Shown here: positions 17,506 through 26,204 of the stretch, one piece after another
How positions within the stretch are numbered: the first letter of the stretch is position 1
Layout of the letters: each line of letters opens with the position of its first letter
NCBI RefSeq assembly: GCF_000184345.1
Contig: NC_017583.1
Coordinates: 2,046,001-2,110,000 of the forward strand
Length of the DNA stretch: 64,000 bases
Reading direction: 5' to 3'
Origin: Spirochaeta thermophila DSM 6578
Lineage (GTDB): Bacteria > Spirochaetota > Spirochaetia > Winmispirales > Winmispiraceae
Position numbers and translations under genes: made by a program
The notes under the pieces: model-generated
Database searches by the model: none
Told to the model about the DNA's origin: nothing
The model's input: the letters and a program-made list of their open reading frames with translations, nothing else

Positions 17506-18396
17506 TCACACCTCTTCCAGCATGTGTTCCTTGAGGATCTCTTCCGGGATCTCAGGCGGCTCTACGAGTTCCTGCGGGTGTTCGACGAAGTGCTTGAGCA
17601 TCCCGATGGTCTTCGCCCAGTAGATGCCCTCGGATATCCTGTCGTCGATGGTGAACTTCGCCTCCATCACGGTGTGTACCTTCACCTGGCCCTGTTCGTC
17701 GATGTAGGGCACCTTCTTGATCCTCCCCATGACGAAGAAGACCGAGGCGTTGCCCCACTCGTAGAGGTGGTGGAAGGGGGCATCGAGCCCGAGACTCGAG
17801 AGATTGGCGAGGAAGACGCTCGTGTAGAGGGGATCGGTCTCGATCATCGACTTGGGCGCGATGCCGTAGTAGTCGAGGATCTTGAATCCCTTGATCACCA
17901 GGTTGAGGAGAAAGCGGGGGAGCTTCGTGACGAACTCCATCTCCTTGTCGGTGGCGGTGCCCGCCGCATCCCGGGCCGCCTTCACCCCCCGGTGCACCTT
18001 GTCCACGATGGTCTGAAGGGTCTCATTCGGGCTGAACGTGATCTTCGCCGTACTCTCGAGCCCCTCCTCGGTGAGCTCCTTCTTCACCACGAACGAGATC
18101 TGGATTCTGTTGCGCTGGTAGATCTTCTGTCCGGAGATGAACCTGTTCGCCTGGGGCCTGAGGGCGATGGTCCGGACCGCGGCGCAGAGGACCACGTGGA
18201 AGATGCTGATGGACTTCTGGCCCGGCTTTCTGTTCCGGTTGTACTCCCTGATGAACTCAAGCGTCTCGTCGAGCACGAACTCGTCGCTGTAGTAGACCGC
18301 CGACTCGTTACGCCCCTTCATCACAAAGGGGTTTATCTTCCTGAAGCCCGGAAGTCCCTTGATGAGGGTCCCGTCGCATCGCTTCCGCACACCCAT
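17506..18396 (-). CDS. E2/CAT-fold acyltransferase-like protein lacking the catalytic His
   Basis: A 296-residue protein similar to the catalytic domain of 2-oxo acid dehydrogenase E2 (chloramphenicol acetyltransferase fold), without lipoyl or subunit-binding domains. The C-terminal region that in E2 reads DHRxxDG here reads DDRISEG: D252 stands where the catalytic His is expected and E256 replaces the Asp. Ordinary acyl transfer by the E2 mechanism is therefore unlikely. A central segment (about 165-185) is hydrophobic or aromatic. The start is supported by GAGGAGG 4 bases before the ATG. It is monocistronic with its own promoter and terminator, and divergent from the dihydroorotate-dehydrogenase-like gene. 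I recall similar stand-alone proteins in treponemes, but the function is unknown. Confidence 0.75.
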   Translation of the reverse strand: MGVRKRCDGTLIKGLPGFRKINPFVMKGRNESAVYYSDEFVLDETLEFIREYNRNRKPGQKSISIFHVVLCAAVRTIALRPQANRFISGQKIYQRNRIQISFVVKKELTEEGLESTAKITFSPNETLQTIVDKVHRGVKAARDAAGTATDKEMEFVTKLPRFLLNLVIKGFKILDYYGIAPKSMIETDPLYTSVFLANLSSLGLDAPFHHLYEWGNASVFFVMGRIKKVPYIDEQGQVKVHTVMEAKFTIDDRISEGIYWAKTIGMLKHFVEHPQELVEPPEIPEEILKEHMLEEV

Positions 18397-18453
18397 ACAG
18401 CCTCCTCAAAGAGAGATGTTCACACCTCCAGCCGTTCTCGACCAGCGGTCAAG

Positions 18454-18482
18454 AGTATAGCACATATGCTTCCAAAACACAA
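18454..18482 (-). promoter_or_regulatory. Promoter for the acyltransferase-like gene
   Basis: Minus strand: TTGTGT (18477-18482), 17 bases, TATACT (18454-18459). It is back to back with the plus-strand promoter at 18493, with only 10 bases between the two -35 boxes. Confidence 0.55.
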
Positions 18483-18492
18483 ACATCTCAAC

Positions 18493-18521
18493 TTGTGAAT
18501 GTCTCGGTTTTCCGGTATAGT
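18493..18521 (+). promoter_or_regulatory. Promoter for the dihydroorotate-dehydrogenase-like gene
   Basis: TTGTGA (18493-18498), 17 bases, TATAGT (18516-18521), followed by AAGGAGG and an ATG at 18542; a conventional leadered promoter. Confidence 0.65.
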
Positions 18522-18541
18522 GTGGAAAGGAGGTCGTACGG

Positions 18542-19522
18542 ATGGAACTTTCCACGCGCTATCTTGGCCTTTCTCTCAAAAATCCTCTCATTGTGGGGGC
18601 ATCTCCCCTCACCGCCGACGTCTCCCACCTCGTGTCCTGCGAAACGCACGGCGCCGCCGCCGTGGTGCTCCGCTCCCTCTTCCAGGAGGAGATCGCCGAG
18701 GGGGTGGAACACCTGAAGAGCCTCTCCGAAGGGTTCCATACCGAAGGCGCGGACTATCTCACCCACTTCGGCACCCAGCAGGCCCTGGAGGCCTACCTCT
18801 CCCTCGTGCGCGAGGCGAAGGATCGGCTCTCCATCCCCGTGATCGCGAGCCTCAACTGCAGCAGCCGCGAGTGGTGGGCCGAGGCTGCAAGCCGCATCGA
18901 AGAGGCTGGGGCGGATGCCCTCGAGCTGAACGTGGCCCCCTTCCCCTCGAACGATGCCGAGTCCTCGCAGGAGGCGGAGGAACGGATCTACGACATAGTG
19001 AGGACCGCACGGTCGGCGGTCTCCGTCCCCATCGCCGTGAAGGTAGGCCCCTATTTCACGAGTCTGGGACATCTCCTCGCCCGGATCGAGGCCCTCGGCG
19101 CCGGGGGGGTGGTGCTCTTCAACCGATTCTACCAGGTGGACATCGACCCCTCGAGGAGGAGGCTCGTCTCGGGGCACAGGCTGAGCGATCCCCACGAATT
19201 CTCCCACACCCTCCGCTGGACAGCCCTGGAGGCGCCGAGGCGGAATCTGGACATCGCCGCATCGTGCGGGATCCATTCCGGCCTCGATATCGCCAAGGCG
19301 GTGCTCGCAGGGGCGAGTGCGGTGCAGGTGGTCTCCGCCGTCCTCAGACATGGATTCGGTCACATCGAGAAGATGCTTCATGAACTCGAGGCCTGGCTCT
19401 CCGAGCAGGGCTTCTCCTCGCTCCGGGAGGCGAAGGGCGCACTCATACGCACCCCTGGCGAGGACGAGGAGCGCTTGAGCAGGCTCCAGTACCTCATCGC
19501 CCTCCGCGGTTTCGGAAGATAG
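18542..19522 (+). CDS. Dihydroorotate dehydrogenase-like FMN protein
   Basis: A 326-residue TIM-barrel flavoprotein of the dihydroorotate dehydrogenase superfamily. The N-terminal STRYLGLSLKNPLIVGASPLT is the family start. The phosphate/FMN-binding end (GGVVLFNRFY, CGIHSGLDIAKAVLAGASAVQVVSA) is well kept. The segment that in true PyrD reads INxSCPN is LNVAPFPSN here, so the catalytic Cys/Ser loop differs and orotate synthesis is not assured. Such proteins are annotated 'dihydroorotate dehydrogenase-like' in several bacterial groups without known substrate. No pyrimidine genes are adjacent. AAGGAGG is well placed for the ATG at 18542. Confidence 0.8.
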   Translation: MELSTRYLGLSLKNPLIVGASPLTADVSHLVSCETHGAAAVVLRSLFQEEIAEGVEHLKSLSEGFHTEGADYLTHFGTQQALEAYLSLVREAKDRLSIPVIASLNCSSREWWAEAASRIEEAGADALELNVAPFPSNDAESSQEAEERIYDIVRTARSAVSVPIAVKVGPYFTSLGHLLARIEALGAGGVVLFNRFYQVDIDPSRRRLVSGHRLSDPHEFSHTLRWTALEAPRRNLDIAASCGIHSGLDIAKAVLAGASAVQVVSAVLRHGFGHIEKMLHELEAWLSEQGFSSLREAKGALIRTPGEDEERLSRLQYLIALRGFGR

Positions 19523-19527
19523 ACGAA

Positions 19528-19551
19528 GAGGGGCCTTGCGGCCCCTCTGTT
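19528..19551. terminator. Hairpin between convergent genes
   Basis: AGAGGGGCC / GGCCCCTCT stem with a TTGC loop lies between the stop codons at 19522 and 19567. T-runs are poor on both sides, so it is a weak or bidirectional terminator. Confidence 0.5.
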
Positions 19552-19566
19552 CCCACCTTGCGCCCA

Positions 19567-20502
19567 CTAGCGCTGATAGATCCGTCCCGCCGCCCGTGGT
19601 CCCGAATACCTTCCCGCGAAGGCAAGAAGGGCGACTATGGTGAGGACGTAGGGAAAGGCGTGGAAGAATTCGAGGGGGATGCTCTGGAGGAAGGAGATGT
19701 CGTTCACATAGAACGAGAGAGCCTGCGAGAAACCGAAGAACGTGGCGGCTCCCAGCACCCCCCAGGGGTTCCACTTCCCGAATATGAGGGACGCGAGGGC
19801 GATGAAGCCCGTGCCGTGTATGGAAGTGAGGGTGTACTGGATGTCCTGCGAGAGGACCATCACCCCACCTGCGAGTCCTGCGAGCACACCTGAGAGCATC
19901 ACCCCCAGGTACCGCATCCTGTACACGTCTATCCCCATGCTCGCGGCGGCCTCGGGGTGTTCTCCGCAGGCCCTCAGCCTGAGACCGAAAACGGTCCTGT
20001 AGACCACGATCCACGTGATCACCACAAGGAACAGGGCGAGATAGAACGTGGGGTATATTTCGGAGAAGAAGAGAGGGCCCACGAGGGGAATGTCCTCGAG
20101 AAAGGGTACCGTCACCTTCCTGAGGCCCACGGAGAAGGCCCGGGTCCGCTGCTGACCGAAGAGGATCTGACAGAGATAGACCGTGAGGCCTCCCGCGAGG
20201 ATGTTGAGCGCCGTACCCGAGATGATCTGATCGGCCCTGAGGTGGACCGAGGCCACCGCATGGAGCAGGGAGAACACGAGGCCCGCGACTGCCGCTGCGA
20301 GAAAGGCGATCCACGGCGCCGCGGGGGTGAGAGGCTCGAGCACTACCACCAGGGCCGCTGCAGTGAAACCGCCCACCATCATGATCCCTTCCAGGGCGAT
20401 GTTCACCACACCGGAACGCTCGCTGAAGAGCCCGCCGAGGCCCGCGAGGATGATGGGGGTGGCGAACATGAGCCCTATGGGAAAGATCTCAAACACCTTC
20501 AT
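19567..20502 (-). CDS. Nucleoside-type ABC transporter permease (second permease)
   Basis: A 311-residue inner-membrane permease of the BMP/simple-sugar ABC family (like B. subtilis YufQ/NupQ), with about nine hydrophobic segments. Diagnostic stretches are GLFSERSGVVNIALEG near the N-terminus, DQIISGTALNILAGG in the middle and the EAA-like loop ACGEHPEAAASMGID. The ATG at 20502 is preceded by GGGAGG and lies within the 3' end of the other permease gene (14-base overlap), so the two are coupled. It closes the four-gene transporter operon. Confidence 0.9.
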   Translation of the reverse strand: MKVFEIFPIGLMFATPIILAGLGGLFSERSGVVNIALEGIMMVGGFTAAALVVVLEPLTPAAPWIAFLAAAVAGLVFSLLHAVASVHLRADQIISGTALNILAGGLTVYLCQILFGQQRTRAFSVGLRKVTVPFLEDIPLVGPLFFSEIYPTFYLALFLVVITWIVVYRTVFGLRLRACGEHPEAAASMGIDVYRMRYLGVMLSGVLAGLAGGVMVLSQDIQYTLTSIHGTGFIALASLIFGKWNPWGVLGAATFFGFSQALSFYVNDISFLQSIPLEFFHAFPYVLTIVALLAFAGRYSGPRAAGRIYQR

Positions 20503-21577
20503 TTCTGCCTCCCGGCCTGATTCTGGACACCCGATCGATGACGAGCTGGATCCCATAGCGCATGGCCACGAAGAGGACGATACTCGCCTGTATGATCCCC
20601 GCGATCTCCCGGGGAACACCCTGGGACTGCATGAGGGGCTGTGCCGCCTTGAGCATCCCGAAGAGAGCCCCCGAGGCGGCGATGCCCCACGCCGTGTTCC
20701 CTCCCACCAGCGCCACGGCTATCCCGTCCATCCCGTACCCCTCGAAGGCGGGAAGCACTCGCCCGAATCCGAAGGTCCCCAGGGCCATCGCCCCACCGGC
20801 GAGCCCCGCGAACGCACCGCTCATCGCCATGGTGAGCATCGTATACCCGGCGATGGGGAAGCCGGCGAACCGTGCGGCATCCTTGTTGTGTCCCGTGGCC
20901 CGCAGTCCGAACCCCAAAGTGGTCTTCTCGATCACCACCCAGTAGACGAGAATGCAGATCACCATGATGAGGAGCCCCCAATGGAGCCTCGATCCCCTGG
21001 TGATCGAGGAGAGGAACTCGCTCTTGAGGAGGGCAGAGGCCGGAAACGGCGAGGTCTTCACCCGGTCCACGGTACCCACCACGTGGAGGAGCGCCCAGTT
21101 GGACAGGTGCAAGGCGGTATAGTTGAGCATGATCGTGACGACCACCTCATGGAGATTGTACCGGGCCTTGAGCCAGCCGGGGATGAGCCCCCACAGCCCG
21201 CCTCCCACCATGGCCCCCAGGAGGCAGAGGGGGAGATGGAGCCACGGAGGGGCCGGGACCAGCAGGGCCACCATGGTGGCGCCCAGAGCGCCCATCATGA
21301 GTTGCCCCTCTGCTCCTATGTTGAAGAGACCCGCCCTGAAGGCGAATCCCACCGAAAGCCCGGTGAGGGTGATGGGGATCATCTGGATGAGGAACTCTCC
21401 GATGTACCTGGCGTTGAAGGAGCCCCTCAGGACGTCGAGTCCCGAGAAGGCCTTCACCATCGCCGCGAACATCAGCCCCGGAGAGCGACCCGTGAGGGTG
21501 ATGATCACCGCACCTGCGACGAACCCCAGCACCACCGCACTGAGGGAGAGGATCATCCATCGTCTTCCTGTAGTCAT
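20489..21577 (-). CDS. Nucleoside-type ABC transporter permease (first permease)
   Basis: A 362-residue inner-membrane permease of the YufP/NupP type. The conserved region GLSVGFAFRAGLFNIGAEGQLMMG identifies it; the LHEVVVTIMLNY and ATGHNKDAARFAG segments are the usual coupling-loop neighbourhood. It should pair with the second permease to form the membrane channel. Its ATG overlaps the ATPase stop by 4 bases. Confidence 0.9.
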   Translation of the reverse strand: MTTGRRWMILSLSAVVLGFVAGAVIITLTGRSPGLMFAAMVKAFSGLDVLRGSFNARYIGEFLIQMIPITLTGLSVGFAFRAGLFNIGAEGQLMMGALGATMVALLVPAPPWLHLPLCLLGAMVGGGLWGLIPGWLKARYNLHEVVVTIMLNYTALHLSNWALLHVVGTVDRVKTSPFPASALLKSEFLSSITRGSRLHWGLLIMVICILVYWVVIEKTTLGFGLRATGHNKDAARFAGFPIAGYTMLTMAMSGAFAGLAGGAMALGTFGFGRVLPAFEGYGMDGIAVALVGGNTAWGIAASGALFGMLKAAQPLMQSQGVPREIAGIIQASIVLFVAMRYGIQLVIDRVSRIRPGGRNEGV

Positions 21578-23100
21578 GCGCTCTCCCCCTTTGCCGTCGA
21601 TCCCGCCATGAGGAGCCCGAGTTCGTTCTCGTCGGTCTCTCCTGCGTCCACCTCCGCCACGATCTTCCCCCTGTAGATCACGGCGATCCGATCGGACAGA
21701 TCGAGTATCTCGTCGAGGTCGAACGAGATGAGGAGGATCGCCCTCCCCTTGTCCCGTTCCTCCACGATCCTCCTGTGTATGTACTCGATCGCCCCCACAT
21801 CCAGCCCCCGGGTGGGCTGGGCCACCACGAGCACGCGGGGCGACCTGTGCACCTCGCGGGCGATGATGGCCTTCTGCTGGTTTCCACCGGAGAGTTCGCC
21901 GGCGGAAGTTCTCGCGCCCCGGGCCGCCCGCACGTCGAACTGTGACATGAGGGTCTCGGCATGTTCGTAGATCGTCTCGTACCGGAGGATACCATACCGG
22001 GAGAAAGGAGGCCGCCCGTAGTCGTGTATCACCAGGTTCTCCCCCACCGAGAACTCCAGGACGAGCCCATGCCGCTGGCGGTCCTCGGGAACGAAGCCGA
22101 GGCCCGCATCCAGTTTCCGTCTCGTAGGCTCACGGGTGATATCCTTTCCGGCGAGGAGGATACGACCCGACTCCACCGGAAGGAGCCCGGCGAGGGCGTA
22201 GAGGAGTTCCCGTTGCCCATTGCCGTCGACTCCGCAGAGCCCGAGGATCTCGCCCTCCCGCACGGTGAGGGAGAGCCCTTCGACCGCGAGGATTCCCCGT
22301 TCGTTCCGGACAGAGATCTCTCGAATCTCGAGAGCAGGTGCTCCCGGCCGAGGGGCGTCCTTCTCCACCTTGAAACTCACCTCCCTCCCCACCATGAGTT
22401 CGGCCATCTCCTCTTCCGAGACGTCGGAGACGGGAAAGGTGGCTACGAGCCTGCCCCGTCGGAGCACGGAGCATTCGTCCGCCACCTCCTTGATCTCCTT
22501 GAGTTTGTGGGTGATGAGGATGATCGTCTTGCCGCTCCCGGCGAGCTTCCGCATGATCTCCATGAGTTCCTCTATCTCCTGGGGGGTGAGCACCGCGGTG
22601 GGTTCGTCGAAGATGAGGATCCGGGCGTCCCGGTAGAGCATCTTGAGGATCTCCACACGCTGCTGAGTCCCCACCGAGAGGTCTTCTATCCGGGCGTCCG
22701 GATCCACCTCCAGGCCGTACTCCCGGGAGATGCGGGCCACCTTCTGGCGGGCGGTCTCTATGTCGAGGAAGGGCCCCCTCCGGGGCTCGCTTCCCATGAC
22801 GATGTTATCCGCCACCGTGAAGTTGTGCACGAGCTTGAAGTGCTGATGCACCATCCCGATGCCCAGCGAGGTGGCCACATTGGGATTCGAAACCTTCACT
22901 TCCCGGCCCCGCACCCGGATGACGCCGGAATCCGGATGGTGGAGCCCGAAGAGGATGTTCATGAGCGTCGACTTGCCCGCTCCGTTCTCCCCCAGGAGGG
23001 CGTGGATCGTCCCCTCACGGACCCGTAAGGTCACATGGTCGTTGGCCCTGATACCGGGGAAGTCCTTCACGATATCCATCATCTCCACGACATAGTCCAC
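21574..23100 (-). CDS. ABC transporter ATPase with two nucleotide-binding domains (nucleoside uptake)
   Basis: A 508-residue cytoplasmic ATPase made of two tandem ABC domains, the form used by sugar and nucleoside importers of the RbsA/NupO type. The first domain has GENGAGKST, a LSVGTQQRVEI signature and ILIFDEPTAVL. The second has the degenerate P-loop GVDGNGQREL, LSGGNQQKAIIA and LVVAQPTRGLD, normal for this subfamily. I chose the GTG at 23100, which has AAGGAG 8 bases upstream and begins just before the conserved MMDIVKDFPGI. It follows the lipoprotein gene after an intrinsic terminator, which probably lowers its expression relative to the binding protein. Confidence 0.92.
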   Translation of the reverse strand: MDYVVEMMDIVKDFPGIRANDHVTLRVREGTIHALLGENGAGKSTLMNILFGLHHPDSGVIRVRGREVKVSNPNVATSLGIGMVHQHFKLVHNFTVADNIVMGSEPRRGPFLDIETARQKVARISREYGLEVDPDARIEDLSVGTQQRVEILKMLYRDARILIFDEPTAVLTPQEIEELMEIMRKLAGSGKTIILITHKLKEIKEVADECSVLRRGRLVATFPVSDVSEEEMAELMVGREVSFKVEKDAPRPGAPALEIREISVRNERGILAVEGLSLTVREGEILGLCGVDGNGQRELLYALAGLLPVESGRILLAGKDITREPTRRKLDAGLGFVPEDRQRHGLVLEFSVGENLVIHDYGRPPFSRYGILRYETIYEHAETLMSQFDVRAARGARTSAGELSGGNQQKAIIAREVHRSPRVLVVAQPTRGLDVGAIEYIHRRIVEERDKGRAILLISFDLDEILDLSDRIAVIYRGKIVAEVDAGETDENELGLLMAGSTAKGESA

Positions 23101-23123
23101 GGAGTGCTCTCCTTCCCACACAG

Positions 23124-23159
23124 ATAAAAACGAGGGAAGGCTGCATCAAGCCTTCCCTC
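23124..23159 (-). terminator. Intrinsic terminator or attenuator between bmp and the ABC ATPase gene
   Basis: Minus strand: an 11-bp GAGGGAAGGCT / AGCCTTCCCTC stem with a 6-base loop, then GTTTTTAT. It lies 19 bases after the lipoprotein stop and inside the operon, so read-through would set the ratio of binding protein to transporter. Confidence 0.8.
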
Positions 23160-23177
23160 TCTTCTGCAGCAGCAGCA

Positions 23178-24221
23178 TCATTTCTTGGGGGTGTCGGGAA
23201 CCACGAGTTCTCCGCTCGCGATCTTCTTCGCGTACTCCTCCACCACCGCGAGGATCTCCGGAGAGAGGTTGGGATTCTCCGCAGGCAGCCCCACACCGTC
23301 GTTCTTCAACGAAAAGGCCAGCGTCTGACCACCGGGGAAGTTCCCCTCCATGGTCATCTTCGCCACGGTGTAGGCGGCCACGTCCACCCGCTTCACCATG
23401 GAGGTGAGCACGGCCGATGTGCCCTCGCCGTAGATGCCGTCCTGGTACTGGTCCTTGTCCACGCCGATCGCCCAGCGGATGTCGCCCTTCTGGGAACGCT
23501 CCTTGGCCTCCTTGATCATGCCATTACCGGTTCCGCCGGCCGCGTGGAAGATGATGTACGCGCCTGCATTGAACTGTTTCTGGGCGATGGCCTGCCCCTT
23601 GTCAGGTGCGGCGAAGTCTCCCGCATAGTCCACCAGTACGGTGCACTCCGGGTACACGGCCTTCACCCCGGCCTCGAATCCGGCCTGGAACTTCTCGATG
23701 AGCGGGAACTGCATCCCGCCGAGGAAACCGACCACGTTCTTGCCGTCCTGCTTGGCCTTGAGGCCCGCGGCGACACCCACGAGGAAGGAGCCTTCGTGTT
23801 CCGCGAACACGGCCGATACCACATTGGGAGCCTCGACCACGGTGTCGATGACCAGGAACTTGCGGTCGGGATACTGTTTCGCCACCTCGGCCACGGCGTT
23901 CTGGAAGAGGAAGCCCGGCGCCACGATGAGGTCCAGCCCCTCGTCGGCGAACGTGGCGAGGTTGGGTACGTAGTCGGCCTCCTGCGAGGACTGGAGGTAC
24001 TTGTACCCCACCCCTTCCTCGAGGCCCATCTCCTTACCGAAGCGTACGATCCCCTCCCAGGTGCCCTGGTTGAAGGATCTGTCGTCGATCCCTCCCACGT
24101 CGGTCACGAGTCCCACTCTGAAGCTCTGCTCCTCGGTCTTCACCTCTTTCTTCTGCCCGCACGCAGGGAAGAAGACCAGGAGCACCGCCATAATAAGAAA
24201 AATAAGCCCTGAACGTCTCAT
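23178..24221 (-). CDS. BMP-family substrate-binding lipoprotein (nucleoside uptake)
   Basis: A 347-residue exported lipoprotein. The signal peptide ends with lipobox FPAC (Cys near residue 21). The mature domain has the BMP/PnrA signature: VGLVTDVGGIDDRSFNQGTWEG, then VAPGFLFQNAV, FLGGMQFPLIEKFQAGFEAG, HAAGGTGNGMI and GVDKDQYQDG. In spirochaetes PnrA/TmpC of this family binds purine nucleosides; I infer a nucleoside ligand from that and from the adjacent deoC. The start is ATG 24221, with GAGGAGG 4 bases upstream and a proper signal peptide; the in-frame ATG at 24266 lies at the -10 box and is rejected. Confidence 0.92.
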   Translation of the reverse strand: MRRSGLIFLIMAVLLVFFPACGQKKEVKTEEQSFRVGLVTDVGGIDDRSFNQGTWEGIVRFGKEMGLEEGVGYKYLQSSQEADYVPNLATFADEGLDLIVAPGFLFQNAVAEVAKQYPDRKFLVIDTVVEAPNVVSAVFAEHEGSFLVGVAAGLKAKQDGKNVVGFLGGMQFPLIEKFQAGFEAGVKAVYPECTVLVDYAGDFAAPDKGQAIAQKQFNAGAYIIFHAAGGTGNGMIKEAKERSQKGDIRWAIGVDKDQYQDGIYGEGTSAVLTSMVKRVDVAAYTVAKMTMEGNFPGGQTLAFSLKNDGVGLPAENPNLSPEILAVVEEYAKKIASGELVVPDTPKK

Positions 24222-24264
24222 ACATCCTCCTCGAATCGAATAGAAAATTGCAGAAATATGCCTC

Positions 24265-24293
24265 ATACTAGACCGCCTTCACCGGGCAGTCAA
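24265..24293 (-). promoter_or_regulatory. Promoter of the BMP-ABC operon
   Basis: Minus strand: TTGACT (24288-24293), 17 bases, TAGTAT (24265-24270). The predicted leader of about 37 bases is too short for a purine riboswitch. Confidence 0.6.
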
Positions 24294-24319
24294 GAAAAAT
24301 CTGCCGTTTTTTGAGAATC

Positions 24320-24988
24320 TCATTCCAGCTCGGCCACTATCGAGACCCCCGAGGAGGTACCCAACCGGGAGGCCCCTGCCTCGATCATGGCGAGGGCCGT
24401 CTCGAGCGAGCGGATACCCCCCGCCGCCTTGACCCCCAGGCTCTCTCCCACCACCTCCCTCATGAGCCGCACGTCCTCCACCGTGGCGCCCGAGGGACCG
24501 AACCCCGTGGAGGTCTTCACGAAGTGCGCCCCTGCCTCCGCCGCGAGGAGACAAGCCCTGCGCTTCTCCTCGTCGGAAAGGTAGCACGCCTCTATGATCA
24601 CCTTCACATGGGCCTCGGCGGCTGCATCCACCACCGCCCGGATATCCTCCCTCACGAGGTCGTACTCCCCACCCTTGAGAAGACCGAGGTTGATCACCAT
24701 GTCCACCTCCCTCGCCCCCTGTACCACCGCCCGAGCGGCCTCGTACGCCTTGGCCTCGGTACTCGCCGCCCCCAAAGGGAATCCCACCACCGTACACACC
24801 ATCACGCCCGACCCGGAGAGGCGCTTCGCCGCGAGAGGCACCCACCAGGAGTTCACACACACCGATGCGAATCCATACCTCACGGCCTCGTCGCAGAGGG
24901 CCTCTATCTGGGCCCTCGTGGCCGTGGGTTTGAGGAGGGTGTGATCGATCATCTTCGCCAGGGTCACCTTCGTCCATTGTTCCGCCAT
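24320..24988 (-). CDS. deoC: Deoxyribose-phosphate aldolase
   Basis: A 222-residue class I aldolase cleaving 2-deoxyribose 5-phosphate to glyceraldehyde 3-phosphate and acetaldehyde, the last step of deoxynucleoside catabolism. It shows [10 protein letters not shown] at the start, [19 protein letters not shown], and [13 protein letters not shown] with the Schiff-base lysine; VKAAGGIRS ends the barrel. The ATG at 24988 has AAGGAG 6 bases upstream. It lies directly upstream of the BMP-type transporter operon in the same orientation, but a separate promoter for bmp is visible. The neighbourhood suggests nucleoside salvage and use as a carbon source. Confidence 0.93.
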   Translation of the reverse strand: MAEQWTKVTLAKMIDHTLLKPTATRAQIEALCDEAVRYGFASVCVNSWWVPLAAKRLSGSGVMVCTVVGFPLGAASTEAKAYEAARAVVQGAREVDMVINLGLLKGGEYDLVREDIRAVVDAAAEAHVKVIIEACYLSDEEKRRACLLAAEAGAHFVKTSTGFGPSGATVEDVRLMREVVGESLGVKAAGGIRSLETALAMIEAGASRLGTSSGVSIVAELE

Positions 24989-25024
24989 GTGGCACTCCTT
25001 CGTCAATCATAGTACACGCGCGGC

Positions 25025-25588
25025 TCAGGTGCCAGTGCGCGCATCCCTCACGATCGCATACATGAGGACGTCCACCGCGCTGTCATCCTTGATGAGGTAG
25101 CTCCTGAGGGTGCCCTCGTAGCGCATCCCCGCCTTCTCCATGACCCGCCCGGAGGCAGGATTCCCCACGAAGTGGAGGGCCTGCACCCTCACCACGCCCA
25201 CCTCGTCGAAGAGGAACCTCACCACCTCCCTCAGGGCTTCGGTCATATACCCCCGGTTCCAGAAGGCCCTCCCGAGACAGTACCCGATCTCGGCCCGTCG
25301 GTGGGCACGTTCCACACGGGCACCGATGCTACCGATGAGGCTCCCCGGCTCCTTGAGGACGATGGCCCACAAGAGCTGATCATCCCTCTCGTAGCCGCGG
25401 ACGGCCTCCTCGAGAAACGACCGGGTCTTCTCCACCGATGCATGTGGACTCCAGGTGAGGAATCGGGTCACCTCGGGGTCGCGCGCCCACGTCTCGTACA
25501 CAGCGGGCGCATCCTCAAGGGTGAACCGCCGGAGCAGGAGCCGCTCGGTCGTAAGGGGGACGGTACCGGTAAGACGAAGGTCGTTCAT
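25025..25588 (-). CDS. GNAT acetyltransferase, RimJ/RimL type
   Basis: A 187-residue N-acetyltransferase. The start TERLLLRRFTLEDAPAVYETWARDPEVTRFLTW is characteristic of the RimJ/RimL group, and the acetyl-CoA-binding region EIGYCLGRAFWNRGYMTEALR is intact. These enzymes acetylate protein N-termini, amino-acid or antibiotic amines; the substrate is not known here. Its ATG overlaps the stop of the metallo-hydrolase gene by 4 bases, and GGAGG lies 7 bases before it. deoC begins 36 bases after its stop, so it may be co-transcribed. Confidence 0.85.
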   Translation of the reverse strand: MNDLRLTGTVPLTTERLLLRRFTLEDAPAVYETWARDPEVTRFLTWSPHASVEKTRSFLEEAVRGYERDDQLLWAIVLKEPGSLIGSIGARVERAHRRAEIGYCLGRAFWNRGYMTEALREVVRFLFDEVGVVRVQALHFVGNPASGRVMEKAGMRYEGTLRSYLIKDDSAVDVLMYAIVRDARTGT

Positions 25589-26169
25589 GGGCGCTCCTCC
25601 ACGGGAAACGGACGTCCGTGCGCGGGAAAGGCCCTGCGCCCACCCCTCTCACCTACGAGGCGCCACACCGCCCGTCCCTCCTCCTCTGCGAGCTGGTGCG
25701 CAGGCGGCATGTCGCCCACCGCCACCTCTCCACCGTCGAGGAGGAGACTCACGCTGTCCGCCGAGTGTACCGGGGTAGGGAGCACCTCTCCTCCGATCCC
25801 CCACGTAGCGAGGATCCACCGGGACTCCTCGAAGGGTACGCGCTCGAGGGCTTCCAGGTCTATGGGGGTGAAGGCCATCCCCTTGCGGGCCATGAAGGAC
25901 TCGAACCCGGCGATCGCCTCCTCTTGAGAGGGGAAGACGAGGAAGGGGATCCCTCGAGACTGGAGTTCCCCCGCGATACCCGCATGGTCGATGTGGAAAT
26001 GGGATACCATGAAACAGGAGAGATCGGAGAGGGTGAACCCAAGCGACTTGAGGCCATCGATGTAGGAACGTATCGTACCCGGCCACCCCACGTCAAAGGC
26101 GAGGAGCCCCTTCTCCCCCTCCACCAGATAGTAGTGGGTGCTCTTGTAGGAGAACGAACGCAACGGCAT
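25585..26169 (-). CDS. Metallo-beta-lactamase-fold hydrolase
   Basis: A 194-residue MBL-fold protein. The metal-binding motif HFHIDHAG (HxHxDH) follows an N-terminal strand YYLVEGEKGLLAFDVGWPG. The later HSADSVSLLLDGGEVAVGDM supplies further ligands, and an AHG segment near the C-terminus may give the last His. It could be a thioesterase or lactonase; the true substrate cannot be assigned. Upstream in-frame codons to 26361 exist, but family similarity starts at MPLRSFSYKS, and the ATG at 26169 stands 6 bases after a -10 box. Confidence 0.8.
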   Translation of the reverse strand: MPLRSFSYKSTHYYLVEGEKGLLAFDVGWPGTIRSYIDGLKSLGFTLSDLSCFMVSHFHIDHAGIAGELQSRGIPFLVFPSQEEAIAGFESFMARKGMAFTPIDLEALERVPFEESRWILATWGIGGEVLPTPVHSADSVSLLLDGGEVAVGDMPPAHQLAEEEGRAVWRLVGERGGRRAFPAHGRPFPVEERP

Positions 26170-26175
26170 AGGGAT

Positions 26176-26204
26176 GTATAACAGGAGGGGGAGGGAGTGC
26201 ACAA
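26176..26204 (-). promoter_or_regulatory. Promoter for the MBL-GNAT genes
   Basis: Minus strand: TTGTGC (26199-26204), 17 bases, TTATAC (26176-26181). The -10 ends 6 bases before the ATG at 26169, so a leaderless transcript is predicted. Confidence 0.55.

Noticed and set aside
24222-24320. Purine riboswitch before the nucleoside transporter
   Set aside because: The leader is only about 37 bases and lacks the paired-helix core.
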